From the NCBI RefSeq assembly GCF_900113575.1, contig NZ_FOPV01000008.1, positions 62,001 to 126,000 of the forward strand: a stretch of DNA of 64,000 bases, written 5' to 3'. How positions within the stretch are numbered: position 1 is the first letter of the stretch; every line of letters starts with the position of its first letter. The stretch comes from Nitrosospira sp. Nsp14 (GTDB lineage Bacteria; Pseudomonadota; Gammaproteobacteria; Burkholderiales; Nitrosomonadaceae). Under the pieces are notes generated by a model that saw nothing but the letters and a program-made list of their open reading frames with translations, did not search any database and was not told the origin of the DNA. A program made the position numbers and the translations under genes. Below are positions 16,379-25,647 of this stretch, piece after piece.

Positions 16379-17806
16379 TCATCCCTTGACGCAAACTTTG
16401 GGACGAAGGAAAGCAACTCGCCGCGCCAGCCCTGCCTGTTCCGTTGCCTCGGCGACAAGATCAACATCCTTATATGCGCCGGGAGCTTCTTCCGCTACGC
16501 CCCGCATGGATCGGGTCCGTATCAGTATGCCCTGTCGCGCCAGTTCATCAATCAACGCACGGCCTTTCCACCGTGCCAGCGCTTGATGCCTGCTCATGGC
16601 GCGGCCGGCGCCATGACTGGACGAGGCAAACGCCGGGTTTCCGCTGGCGCCGGCCAAAATGTACGACCCCGTTCCCATGCTGCCGCCGATGACGACCGGT
16701 TGGCCCACGGCTCGATAACGCTCCGGCAGCATCTCGTGCCCCGGGCCGAATGCGCGTGTGGCGCCTTTGCGGTGCACGTGAAGGGATCTGAGTTCGCCGT
16801 CAATGTCATGCGTTTCGACCTTGCAGGTATTGTGCGAAACATCGAACAGGGTTTCAAGTTCGGCATGGGGATATACTTGCATGAACGTGCTGCGCGCTAG
16901 GTGAGTAAGGATTTGCCGATTCGCAAGCGCACAGTTGATAGCAGCGTTCATGGCGCCAATATATTGCTGGCCTTCCGGTGATTTGATTGGCGCGCAGGCC
17001 AGTTCACGGTTGGGTAAATGGATGCCGAAGCGGTTGGCTGCTTTGGCCAACAGGACCATATAGTCAGTGCCGATCTGGTGTCCGAGGCCACGGGAACCGC
17101 AGTGTATCGAAATGATGATCTGCCCTTCGGATAAGCCGAAAGCCTGCGCGGCAGCCGCATCGTACACATGTTCCACTACCTGAACTTCGAGATAATGATT
17201 GCCCGAACCGAGCGTACCCATCTCGCCTCGCTGGCGTTTTTTTGCAAGCTCTGAAACATGATCGGTAACAGCGCCTATGACGCGACCGCGTTCTTCTATG
17301 TACTCGAGATCTGCCGCATCGCCATAACCGTGTTTGACCGCCCATTGCGCGCCGTCTTGCATCACCTCATCGAGCTGCGCGGGGGTCAGCTTGATCTCGC
17401 CCTCTTCCCCGACGCCTGCCGGTATCGCATGAAATAGCGCATCGGCGAGCCGAGCGAACTCGGGCGCAGCATTGTTTATATCCAGATTACTGCGCAGGCA
17501 GCGTATTCCGCAGGAAATATCGAACCCCACTCCCCCGGCCGAAATCACTCCACCCCGTTCCGCATCGAACGCGGCAACACCGCCGATTGGAAACCCATAG
17601 CCCCAATGCGCGTCGGGCATGGTCATGGCAGCGCCCACCAAGCCGGGCAGAGAAGCGACATCGGCAATCTGCTCCAGCACCTTGTCATCCATGCTCACCA
17701 GCAACGGAGCGCTTCCGTAGAGCAAAACCTCTGCCCGCTTCTGGCCGGGCAACCTGGGCAGGCTCCACAGATAAGGTTGCAGTTGCTGTAGCTGCTGTAG
17801 ATTCAT
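16379..17806 (-). CDS. rtcB: RNA-splicing ligase RtcB
   Basis: This 475-residue protein is the GTP- and manganese-dependent RNA ligase RtcB, which joins 2',3'-cyclic phosphate or 3'-phosphate ends to 5'-hydroxyl ends. Active-site elements are PDAHWGYGFPIGG, VGFDISCGIR with metal-binding Cys99, GSGNHYLEVQ, IHCGSRGLGHQ, and SHGAGRAMSR, which holds the histidine that is guanylylated. The archease gene lies 63 bp upstream on the same strand, matching its role as RtcB activator. No rtcA or sigma-54 regulator rtcR is visible, so control here differs from the E. coli rtcBA operon. The gene is followed by uspA after 7 bp. Confidence 0.95.
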   Translation of the reverse strand: MNLQQLQQLQPYLWSLPRLPGQKRAEVLLYGSAPLLVSMDDKVLEQIADVASLPGLVGAAMTMPDAHWGYGFPIGGVAAFDAERGGVISAGGVGFDISCGIRCLRSNLDINNAAPEFARLADALFHAIPAGVGEEGEIKLTPAQLDEVMQDGAQWAVKHGYGDAADLEYIEERGRVIGAVTDHVSELAKKRQRGEMGTLGSGNHYLEVQVVEHVYDAAAAQAFGLSEGQIIISIHCGSRGLGHQIGTDYMVLLAKAANRFGIHLPNRELACAPIKSPEGQQYIGAMNAAINCALANRQILTHLARSTFMQVYPHAELETLFDVSHNTCKVETHDIDGELRSLHVHRKGATRAFGPGHEMLPERYRAVGQPVVIGGSMGTGSYILAGASGNPAFASSSHGAGRAMSRHQALARWKGRALIDELARQGILIRTRSMRGVAEEAPGAYKDVDLVAEATEQAGLARRVAFLRPKVCVKG

Positions 17807-17869
17807 TACGTGCCGATCATCCTATCGCTCAGATACCATCTGCATAGCAAGACCACTGCCGTGCGCGTC

Positions 17870-18319
17870 TCATACGTCGACTACACAACGCGCTTCCCAC
17901 GTTGCGCCGGCTTTCTTGACAGCGAGCATGGTCAGCGTGGCGCCTTTCACTTCGACGCCGCGCTCCAGACCCGGGTGCCACTTCTCGCCCGACGCTTCCG
18001 TATGCCAATGATTGCCCTGATGCTGAACCCGGAAACGGCAAAACACCATGCCAAGCTCTCGGGCCTTCCCTAGCAACAGATTCAACCATGTGACCAGCGC
18101 GAACTCCGGATCGGGCTCTTCGAACTCGATCATCACTACGCTCGAGGCCTCGACCGAGTCCAGGTTGGTAACAATGCCAAATACCGCCTCTGCCGCTGCC
18201 TCAAACGCCTGCTCAACACTGGTTCCCCCACCGATAATGCCAATATCGGCGTCGTGATCGAAATATCCTCGAGTTTGACCAAGCCCAACACGCTCAACAT
18301 GCGATACCGGTGGATTCAT
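17870..18319 (-). CDS. Archease (RtcB activator)
   Basis: Archease is a small metal-binding protein that helps RtcB become guanylylated and turn over. The 149-residue product shows the family core: YFDHDADIGI near the N terminus, a central WLNLLLGKARE helix, and the carboxy-terminal ARCVVDV, whose aspartates and those of DHDAD form the metal site. I chose the ATG at 18319 because a GGGGTGAGG purine run precedes it; an ATG 12 bp upstream is also open. It lies directly upstream of rtcB on the same strand. The gene is divergent from polX, with about 206 bp between the two starts. Confidence 0.9.
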   Translation of the reverse strand: MNPPVSHVERVGLGQTRGYFDHDADIGIIGGGTSVEQAFEAAAEAVFGIVTNLDSVEASSVVMIEFEEPDPEFALVTWLNLLLGKARELGMVFCRFRVQHQGNHWHTEASGEKWHPGLERGVEVKGATLTMLAVKKAGATWEARCVVDV

Positions 18320-18525
18320 CCTCACCCCCATGCGTGTTTCTGTACAGTTATTGATTATAGGTGCGCAGCGCAAAGCTGCTAATGGAGCACACCTGGCAGC
18401 GACTAGGCGCTGAGGTTTACAGCCTCCATGATTATCAGGATAGACTAAACTGGGAGCGGTAACGTCAAAACTGCCGCTGCGTCCTTACTCCCGCCGTGTA
18501 AAAAAATCGAACGTGGACGATCTGC

Positions 18526-20250
18526 ATGCCGAGCCATAATGCTGATATTGCCGCGATCTTTGAAGAGATTGCAAATCTGCTCGAAATAGAGGGGGCAAAT
18601 CCGTTTCGAATTCGCGCTTACCGTAACGCGGCGCGCACTATTGGCGAGCTTTCCACCGAAGCATACGCGATGGTGGAAAAGGACGAGGATTTGACACGGT
18701 TTCCTGGAATTGGCCACGATCTTTCCGAAAAGATAAAGGAAATCACTTCCACTGGTCATTGCGCTTTATTGGACCGTCTGCGCACCGAGCTTCCGCCGGC
18801 CGTCACTGAACTTTTAAGGGTTCCAGGGCTTGGTCCCAAACGGGTGAGGCATCTCTATCACGACTTAGATGTACAAACCGTCGAACAGCTCTACTCTGCT
18901 GCGCGCCAGGGGCGCATACGCGCCTTGGCCGGGTTCGGCGAAAAAACCGAACTCAATATTCTCCAGGCCGTTGAACTTCATGCTGAACAGATCCGTCGCT
19001 TCAAGCTGGCCGTGGCGGCACAATATGCGGAAGCATTACGATCTTATCTTGCAGCTGTGCCCGGCGTAAAACAGGTAACAGTCGCCGGAAGTTTCAGGCG
19101 CATGCGCGAAACAGTGGGCGACCTCGATATCATCGTAACCGCTGCGCCCGGTAGCAACGTGATGCAGGATTTTACCGCCTATGATGAGGTTGCCGAAATA
19201 CTTGTAGTGGGTCCAACGCGTGCCAGTATCCTCCTCAAGTGCGACTTGCAGGTCGACCTGCGGGTCGTGCCGGAAGAAAGCTATGGCGCAGCGCTGCACT
19301 ACTTCACGGGCTCCAAGTCACATAACATCGCCGTCCGCCAAATTGCGCAGAAGCGCGGGTTAAAGATTAATGAATACGGCGTGTATCGGGGAAAAACACG
19401 CATCGCGGGAGAAACCGAGGAATCGGTCTATCGGGCAGTGGACCTGTCCTACATTCCGCCAGAGCTTCGCGAAAACCGCGGCGAAATCCCGGCGGCCCGC
19501 TCCGGCCGGCTCCCGCGTTTGCTGGAACTCAGCGATCTCCAGGGCGATCTGCACGTCCACACCAGCGCTACCGATGGCCACAATACCTTGCTTGAGATGG
19601 CAATCGCTGGCCGGTCGCATGGTCTGCAATATCTTGCGATCACCGATCATTCACGCCACCTAACCGTTGCGAGAGGTCTCGATCCGCTGCGGCTGGCGCG
19701 TCAATGCGACGAAATCGATGCGCTTAACGAAAACCTGGAAGGCATAACGTTGCTCAAGGGGATCGAGGTGGATATCCTGGAAGATGGGAGTCTGGACTTG
19801 CCGGACCGCGTCCTTGCCAAACTGGACCTGGTGCTCGGCGCTGTACACAGCAAATTCGACCTGTCGCGAGCAAGGCAAACGGAACGCGTTCTGCGTGCAA
19901 TGTCGCACCCGCACTTTACCATGCTTGCTCACCCTTCCGGTCGAATCATCCATGAGCGTCCGCCCTACGATATCGACATGCCGCGGATTATTCGCGAAGC
20001 CGGGCGCCGCGGTTGTTTTCTTGAACTTAACGCGCATCCCGACCGGCTCGACCTGCTCGACATTTATTGCCAAATGGCAAAGGAAGAGGGAGTCCTGATC
20101 GGCGTCGACTCGGACGCGCACAGCACATTTGAATTTGAAAACCTGCGCTTCGGTATTGGACAAGCACGCCGCGGCTGGCTGGAAAGGCAAAACGTGCTCA
20201 ACACGCGCCCGCTGGGCGAACTCCGCACACTCATCAGTCGCACGATGTAG
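18526..20250 (+). CDS. polX: DNA polymerase/3'-5' exonuclease PolX with PHP domain
   Basis: This 574-residue protein is a bacterial family X polymerase, which fills short gaps in base-excision repair and whose PHP domain trims 3' ends. An N-terminal helix-hairpin-helix part (IEGANPFRIRAYRNAARTI, FPGIG) precedes the nucleotidyltransferase motif GSFRRMRETVGDLDI with its DxD pair. The C-terminal PHP domain (about 340-570) carries DLHVHTSATDGHN, ITDHSRH, EVDIL, AHPSGR, NAHPDRLD and DSDAHS, the metal ligands for nuclease activity. Length is normal for the family. It is divergent from archease-rtcB, and a phosphoribosyltransferase gene follows after 185 bp. Confidence 0.95.
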   Translation: MPSHNADIAAIFEEIANLLEIEGANPFRIRAYRNAARTIGELSTEAYAMVEKDEDLTRFPGIGHDLSEKIKEITSTGHCALLDRLRTELPPAVTELLRVPGLGPKRVRHLYHDLDVQTVEQLYSAARQGRIRALAGFGEKTELNILQAVELHAEQIRRFKLAVAAQYAEALRSYLAAVPGVKQVTVAGSFRRMRETVGDLDIIVTAAPGSNVMQDFTAYDEVAEILVVGPTRASILLKCDLQVDLRVVPEESYGAALHYFTGSKSHNIAVRQIAQKRGLKINEYGVYRGKTRIAGETEESVYRAVDLSYIPPELRENRGEIPAARSGRLPRLLELSDLQGDLHVHTSATDGHNTLLEMAIAGRSHGLQYLAITDHSRHLTVARGLDPLRLARQCDEIDALNENLEGITLLKGIEVDILEDGSLDLPDRVLAKLDLVLGAVHSKFDLSRARQTERVLRAMSHPHFTMLAHPSGRIIHERPPYDIDMPRIIREAGRRGCFLELNAHPDRLDLLDIYCQMAKEEGVLIGVDSDAHSTFEFENLRFGIGQARRGWLERQNVLNTRPLGELRTLISRTM

Positions 20251-20435
20251 ATTAGAGAAAGGCAAACAGTGCGAGAGCCTGTGCCTCCGCTGTTCTTAAA
20301 CAATGCTTTAGCATTCCGAAGGCAATAAAATTGAAAAAACGGCGCGACCGCCTATACTTCAAGCGAGCACAGGTATCATGCCCAGCTTTTAATACGATGG
20401 ATTCCGCATAACCAAGATTACGACGGACGTTAACC

Positions 20436-21074
20436 ATGATATTTGCCAACCGGGTCACGGCGGCAAGACAACTTGCCGCGGCTCTTTCCGAATACCGCGG
20501 GAAGCACCCGCTGGTGCTGGCTATTCCGCGGGGCGCCGTGCCGATGGCAAAGATCATTGCGGCCGAGCTGAGCGGAGAAATGGATGTGGTGCTGGTGCGC
20601 AAGTTGCGCGCCCCCGGTAATCCTGAATTCGCCATCGGTTCCATCGATGAAAGTGGCTGGGTGTACCTCGCGGACTATGCTTCCCAAGTTGGCGCCAGCG
20701 ATGAATACATCAGGAAGGAAGTTGCCACGCAACTTGAGGCGATAAGACAGCGCAGAGCCCAATATACCCCTGTGCGAGAACCGATCGATCCTGCCGGGCG
20801 TGTAGTCATCGTAATAGACGATGGACTTGCTACCGGTGCAACCATGATTGCTGCATTGCATGCGCTTAAGGCGAAACAGCCCAAGGAACTGATTTGCGCA
20901 GTACCCGTGGCGCCTCCCGATACGATCGAAAAAGTAAGCGCGAAAGCGGATCGGGTAGTATGCCTTTCAGCGCCGATGAACTTTGGCGCGGTGGCTCAGT
21001 TCTACATGGATTTTCCGCAAGTTTCGGACGACGAAGTTATCGCCGCCCTGTCCGCTTCCGGCGACGGCCATTGA
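20436..21074 (+). CDS. Phosphoribosyltransferase-fold protein
   Basis: This 212-residue protein has the type I phosphoribosyltransferase fold. The PRPP-binding loop is VVIVIDDGLATGATMIAAL near the middle, and VLAIPRGAVPMAKIIAAEL forms the earlier conserved part. It is of the group often annotated as predicted phosphoribosyltransferase near stress genes and occasionally fused to hydrolases. No purine or pyrimidine pathway gene is adjacent, so the base substrate is unknown. The start ATG at 20436 has no strong ribosome-binding site. Its position between polX and an acidic hypothetical gene fits the stress district. Confidence 0.85.
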   Translation: MIFANRVTAARQLAAALSEYRGKHPLVLAIPRGAVPMAKIIAAELSGEMDVVLVRKLRAPGNPEFAIGSIDESGWVYLADYASQVGASDEYIRKEVATQLEAIRQRRAQYTPVREPIDPAGRVVIVIDDGLATGATMIAALHALKAKQPKELICAVPVAPPDTIEKVSAKADRVVCLSAPMNFGAVAQFYMDFPQVSDDEVIAALSASGDGH

Positions 21075-21301
21075 TCGAACCCGTATTTGAAAGTACCTGC
21101 TTTTGAGCGTTAGCGTAGTACAACGCAAAACACAATCTGGTCGAACAGCACCTCTGATTCACCGGAACCCACCAATTGTGCCATTCAATTTCGTTGGACG
21201 CGACCTCGACTAAAAATTGAATAATGCCCATAAGTAGCCGTGCATTCCAGTCGCGGCTTGAAACAAGGACCGCGCTCCAAAGCTTCCAAAAGGACATTGC
21301 C

Positions 21302-21802
21302 ATGATTCGAAATCCAATCGATATTTCCACCCGTATCAGCCCCAACCTCTCCGCGCTTATCGAAAGCCGTGTCAACGATCCAGACGCGGATGAACCCCCA
21401 ACGCTGGGCTCGGTTCGCTCCTTTGTCGCCGACCTGGTACCGCCATCCTTGAGCGAGACCGAGCACTTACACCATTTTGATATCGACGCATCGCTTCTGG
21501 ATGAACTGGATGCGCTGATTGAAGAATTTGGAGAAACAGCACTCGCGATTGACTTTGCCCGCAGCGACGCCAGCGAGCCGCTCTCGCGAGTAATCGAGGC
21601 GGTAATGAATGACGAGAATCGGGAATATCCGCCAACCCTTGAAACGATAAAAGAGGCAATCATTTCGGGTCTGCCTGCAAGGCTGATCGGCGATGGTGTG
21701 CTGGAGGATGATGAAGATGACGCCTTGCTGGCGGAGCTTGAAGGGCTGATCAGGCGCCACGGCGGGGACTCGCTCGCGGAAGAGTTCTTGCGTTATGAAT
21801 AG
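21302..21802 (+). CDS. Acidic hypothetical protein with an internal duplication
   Basis: I do not recognise this 166-residue protein. It is strongly acidic and predicted helical, with no signal peptide or membrane segment. It contains two related halves of about 65 residues. The first includes DEPPTLGSVRSFV and LLDELDALIEEFGETALAIDF; the second includes REYPPTLETIKEAI and LLAELEGLIRRHGGDSLAEEF. I chose the ATG at 21302 because AAAGGAC precedes it at a good distance; the frame is open 78 bp further upstream. It follows the phosphoribosyltransferase gene and converges with the NrtS-like gene. Function is unknown. Confidence 0.75.
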   Translation: MIRNPIDISTRISPNLSALIESRVNDPDADEPPTLGSVRSFVADLVPPSLSETEHLHHFDIDASLLDELDALIEEFGETALAIDFARSDASEPLSRVIEAVMNDENREYPPTLETIKEAIISGLPARLIGDGVLEDDEDDALLAELEGLIRRHGGDSLAEEFLRYE

Positions 21803-21856
21803 CCGCAAGCCCGGGTCGGCTTAGCTTCCCTGCACTCAGCTAAATCCGCCCCAAAC

Positions 21857-22084
21857 TTATCCGTTTCTCCTCATTCCCTGCCCGTGACAACTGACGAAGA
21901 AGGGAACGATTGGGGTAATAATAGCTGAAACCCAGCGCCCAAATGTCATCGGTTCACCCAAAAGCAGAGGAATGCCCTGATTGATCGCGTTGAGGCATAA
22001 ACCCACCACCAGCGCAACGGAAAGTGCAACCAGTCGCGCGTTTCGGTCTTGAATAGAGGACTTGATCGCGTGTAAATGGCGCAT
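21857..22084 (-). CDS. Small membrane protein resembling nitrate/nitrite transporter NrtS
   Basis: This 75-residue protein has two predicted membrane segments, VALSVALVVGLCLNAINQG and WVSAIITPIVPFFVSCHG. The pattern ALVVG...NAINQG...PFFVS resembles the short NrtS family, described as a two-helix nitrate/nitrite transporter that works as a multimer. I chose the ATG at 22084 because AGAAGGGAGAAGG lies 7 bp upstream; a longer frame to 22111 lacks this. It stands alone and converges with the acidic hypothetical gene. In an ammonia oxidiser a nitrite-moving protein would be relevant, but the family call rests on memory of the motif and should be held with moderate confidence. Confidence 0.6.
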   Translation of the reverse strand: MRHLHAIKSSIQDRNARLVALSVALVVGLCLNAINQGIPLLLGEPMTFGRWVSAIITPIVPFFVSCHGQGMRRNG

Positions 22085-22391
22085 CGTTGACCTTCTCCCT
22101 TCTAGTAACAAATTCGAATATAGAATCTCGGTCAGTAGCCGTCCAGCCCGGGGCCAATTTTTTTTGCGAGCCGTTCAGCGCCTACGCACTTTCTAGCCCA
22201 AACATATCAAGCACAGCACCCTTTCGCAGGCTTGGCGGGGACTATCGCATTTGCAATAATAGTTTTTTCTCGTGTTTATTTCCATGCATACTCTCGTTAT
22301 CGCACGTTCTGCCTGCTCTGTTGCCGAGACAAAGTTCCCCTCGAGGAATAGCCGCCCTATACGGTGCCACAGAATTTGCTAACGAAACCAC
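22085..22391. other. Divergent intergenic region between the NrtS-like gene and the ABC transporter operon
   Basis: This stretch of about 307 bp lies between two divergently transcribed genes and must hold both promoters. I see no hairpin with a T-tract and no further gene. The ribosome-binding site of the leftward gene is at its left edge. Confidence 0.4.
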
Positions 22392-23099
22392 ATGCTCGAA
22401 CTACGCAATATTGACAAAGCCTATGCAAGCGGCCGCAAGGTCTTCGCCGGTTTATCCTACGCTCTGGAAGATGGCGCGTATGTAGCCATCATGGGAGAGT
22501 CTGGCGTAGGAAAATCAACATTATTGAATCTCATTGCCGGACTCGACGCGCCGGATACAGGTGAGATAGTCGTCGACGGGGTCGCCGTATCGTCCCTGGA
22601 TGATGATGCGGCCACCCGCCTGCGCCGGGAAAAACTTGGGTTCGTTTTTCAGGCTTTTCACGTCCTGCCGCATCTGACACTCAATCAGAATGTTGCCCTG
22701 CCTCTGCTGCTAAATGGGGCCCAGCCTGGGTTCGCGTCAGAGCGGGCCGAGCAAATGTTGACAGCCGTCGGGCTTCGCGGTAGGGGAGCGCATTTTCCCC
22801 GGCAACTTTCTGGCGGCGAACTGCAGCGTGTGGCCATCGGCCGTGCGTTGATACACCACCCCAAACTGATCCTGGCCGACGAGCCGACGGGCAACCTTGA
22901 CCCGGATACCGCGCGGGATATACTCATGCTGATGCGTGATGAAATAAGGAGCAATGGCGCATCCGCCATCCTGGTCACCCATTCACGCGCGGCCGCCGCG
23001 ACGGCGGACTATGTGCTATTGCTGACAAAAGATGGATTGCACCCGCTCCCGGCAAATTCGGGAGATCGACCCCGAGCCGGTGATGCCGGTGGGTCATAA
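22392..23099 (+). CDS. ABC transporter ATP-binding protein (LolD/MacB type)
   Basis: This 235-residue ATPase powers the FtsX-type permease encoded next. Walker A is GESGVGKST, the signature is [15 protein letters not shown], and Walker B is [12 protein letters not shown]. The class pairs with permeases that move lipids, lipoproteins or peptides across or out of the inner membrane rather than small-solute importers. The permease gene overlaps its 3' end by about 17 bp, and an AttH-like exported protein gene follows. This order matches the attE-attF/G-attH type loci described in Agrobacterium. Confidence 0.93.
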   Translation: MLELRNIDKAYASGRKVFAGLSYALEDGAYVAIMGESGVGKSTLLNLIAGLDAPDTGEIVVDGVAVSSLDDDAATRLRREKLGFVFQAFHVLPHLTLNQNVALPLLLNGAQPGFASERAEQMLTAVGLRGRGAHFPRQLSGGELQRVAIGRALIHHPKLILADEPTGNLDPDTARDILMLMRDEIRSNGASAILVTHSRAAAATADYVLLLTKDGLHPLPANSGDRPRAGDAGGS

Positions 23100-25647
23100 G
23101 CGGACACTGTCGCGCTGGCTGCTGTTGGGCGAGTGGCAGGCTCACAAGGTGCAGGCTGCCACGGCCATCATCTCCATTGCGCTCGGGGTCGCGCTCGGGT
23201 ATGCAATTCATCTGATCAATGCGGCTGCCTTCAACGAGTTTTCCGCTGCGGCCCGGAGTCTGTCCGGCCAGTCCGATCTTCAGGTTCGGAGCGCGCAATC
23301 CACCTTTGATGAGTCGATCTATCCGCTGCTGGCCCGGCACAAAGGTGTCGAGCTCGCCAACCCCGTGCTGGAAATCGATGCCGCCCTCCCGGGAGGCGAT
23401 GAAGAAAGAAAGAGGGCCCCGCTGAAAATTCTCGGCCTGGACATCTTCCGCGCTTCGGTCATGGCCCCGGACCTCATCGGCATTCCGGCTGAGGATAAGC
23501 TGTTCGATATCCTGGCGGATGACGCGATTTTCCTTTCGCCTGCGGCCATGGAATGGCTGGAGGTAAAACAGGGCGACCTTTTGCAGCTTCGCGTTGGAAC
23601 TCAACCGATAACCCTGCGGGTGGCTGGCGGCTTGGCACGAGTCCGGGCGGGACAGCGTCTCGCGGTCATGGACGTTGGCGCCGCACAATGGCGCTTCCAG
23701 CGTTTAGGCCAATTGTCACGCATTGAACTCAAGCTGGTACGGGGAGTCGACCGCAGCGCATTCAAAACGGAACTGGGGCAGGAACTAGCGGCACGGGGCC
23801 ATTTCCTCATCAGCGAAACGGCCGACCAGGAGGTCCGCGTTGCCAACATGTCGCGCGCCTACCGCGTCAACCTGAACATGTTGGCCATGGTTGCATTGTT
23901 TACCGGCGCGTTCCTGGTATTCTCGACGCAAGCGCTATCGGTTGTTCGACGGCGACATCAGTTCGCCCTATTGCGTGTGCTCGGCTTTACCCGCAGCCAA
24001 CTGCTGCGGCAGATCCTGGTGGAGGGAAGCGTGCTCGGCGCGACCGGTTCAATAGCCGGGCTCATGCTCGGGTATTTGACGGCTGCGGTGGCGCTGCACT
24101 ATTTTGGAGGCGATCTGGGAGGCGGGTTTTTTCCGGGTATAAAGCCCAGCGTCAATTTCGATACGTCGGCGGCGATGGTGTTTTTTATTCTGGGATTGGG
24201 CGTGACCTTGCTGGGAAGCGCAGTTCCGGCGTGGGAAGCGGCCAACACCCGGCCAGCTCCCGCATTAAAAGCGGGCAGCGAAGACGTCGCATTAGCAAAA
24301 CTTGCCAGGCCTTGGCCCGCACTGCTCTGCCTGGCCCTGGGCGGAGTTCTTACCCGATTGCCGCCCATTTTCGACTTGCCCCTCTTTGGGTACCTCGCCG
24401 TGGCGCTCCTCTTGATCGGTGGCATCGCGCTCATGCCCCGTGTTTCTGCGCTGATTTTCTCTGCAATATCCGTTGCGGCATCCCGGCATGGTTCCGCAGC
24501 CACGCCCGTATTGGCATTGGCCCGTCTCGCCAACGCTCCCAACCAGGCTTCGGTCGCACTTGGGGGAGTCCTTGCCAGCTTTACCCTGATCGTGGCCATG
24601 GCCATCATGGTGAACAGCTTCCGGGTTTCCGTGGACGACTGGCTGAAACATGTCTTGCCAGCAGATTTGTACGTGCGGACCGCAGTGAGCGGAGACACGC
24701 GAGGCCTTACGCCGGACGAAAAAAACGGGATTGCAGCTGTCCCCGGCATTTTGCGAGCTGATTTCTTCCGCTCATCCCAGCTGATGCTCGACGCCGGCAG
24801 GCCTGCGGTCGCGCTCATTGCCCGACCCATCGATATTACCGACCCTGGCAACACGCTCCCCTTGACCAGCGACGTGGTTCCTGCAGCGCAGCTCCCGATG
24901 GAGGCGATACCCATATGGGTATCCGAGGCAATGGTGGATCTATATGGCTTTACACCAGGCAAACGGATTACGCTGCCCATAGCAGTTCCCGCACCTGATT
25001 TCGTCGTTGCCGGCGTGTGGCGTGACTATGGGCGCCAGTTCGGCGCAATACAGATGCGGTTGAAGGATTATCAAGCGCTCTCGGGTGATCTGAAGGTAAA
25101 TGATGCTGCACTTTGGCTGGAAGCCGGGATTACACCAGAGGAAGTAATCGCATCTTTGCGGCTCTTTCCGTTCGGCCAGGCACTGGAATTCGCGGAACCC
25201 GGTCAAATACGCGCGCTGAGCCTGAATATCTTTGACCGCAGTTTTGCCGTCACGTATCTGCTGGAGGCCGTCGCGATCATAATTGGGCTACTAGGTGTGG
25301 CTTCGAGTTTTTCGGCGCAAGCCCTGGCGCGTAGGAAGGAGTTTGGCGCGCTACGTCATATCGGGGTGACACAGCGCCAAATCCTAGGTATGCTGGCGGT
25401 GGAAGGCGCACTCCTGACTTCGTTGGGCATTATGCTTGGCTTCGGGCTCGGCTGGTGCATCAGCCTGATCCTTGTCTTTATCGTAAACCCGCAATCGTTC
25501 CACTGGACCATGCAGCTCGCCCTGCCATGGAAGGCTCTTATAGCTGTTGCCATTGCGCTACTACTTTCCGCCGCGCTCACCGCGGTGGCGTCGGGTCGCC
25601 ATTCGGTCTCCGGCAGCGCGATTCGTGCGGTACGCGAGGACTGGTAA
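23083..25647 (+). CDS. FtsX-family ABC transporter permease
   Basis: This permease of about 854 residues has an N-terminal membrane helix (ATAIISIALGVALGYAIHLI), a large periplasmic region, three central helices, further central hydrophobic segments, a second periplasmic region, and three C-terminal helices. This is the double MacB-core/FtsX arrangement of long single-chain permeases. I placed the start at the ATG at 23083; a frame opening 51 bp earlier would overlap the ATPase gene more deeply. The stop overlaps the next gene's start (TAATG). The likely cargo is a lipid or lipoprotein, inferred from the family. Confidence 0.9.
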   Translation: MPVGHKRTLSRWLLLGEWQAHKVQAATAIISIALGVALGYAIHLINAAAFNEFSAAARSLSGQSDLQVRSAQSTFDESIYPLLARHKGVELANPVLEIDAALPGGDEERKRAPLKILGLDIFRASVMAPDLIGIPAEDKLFDILADDAIFLSPAAMEWLEVKQGDLLQLRVGTQPITLRVAGGLARVRAGQRLAVMDVGAAQWRFQRLGQLSRIELKLVRGVDRSAFKTELGQELAARGHFLISETADQEVRVANMSRAYRVNLNMLAMVALFTGAFLVFSTQALSVVRRRHQFALLRVLGFTRSQLLRQILVEGSVLGATGSIAGLMLGYLTAAVALHYFGGDLGGGFFPGIKPSVNFDTSAAMVFFILGLGVTLLGSAVPAWEAANTRPAPALKAGSEDVALAKLARPWPALLCLALGGVLTRLPPIFDLPLFGYLAVALLLIGGIALMPRVSALIFSAISVAASRHGSAATPVLALARLANAPNQASVALGGVLASFTLIVAMAIMVNSFRVSVDDWLKHVLPADLYVRTAVSGDTRGLTPDEKNGIAAVPGILRADFFRSSQLMLDAGRPAVALIARPIDITDPGNTLPLTSDVVPAAQLPMEAIPIWVSEAMVDLYGFTPGKRITLPIAVPAPDFVVAGVWRDYGRQFGAIQMRLKDYQALSGDLKVNDAALWLEAGITPEEVIASLRLFPFGQALEFAEPGQIRALSLNIFDRSFAVTYLLEAVAIIIGLLGVASSFSAQALARRKEFGALRHIGVTQRQILGMLAVEGALLTSLGIMLGFGLGWCISLILVFIVNPQSFHWTMQLALPWKALIAVAIALLLSAALTAVASGRHSVSGSAIRAVREDW

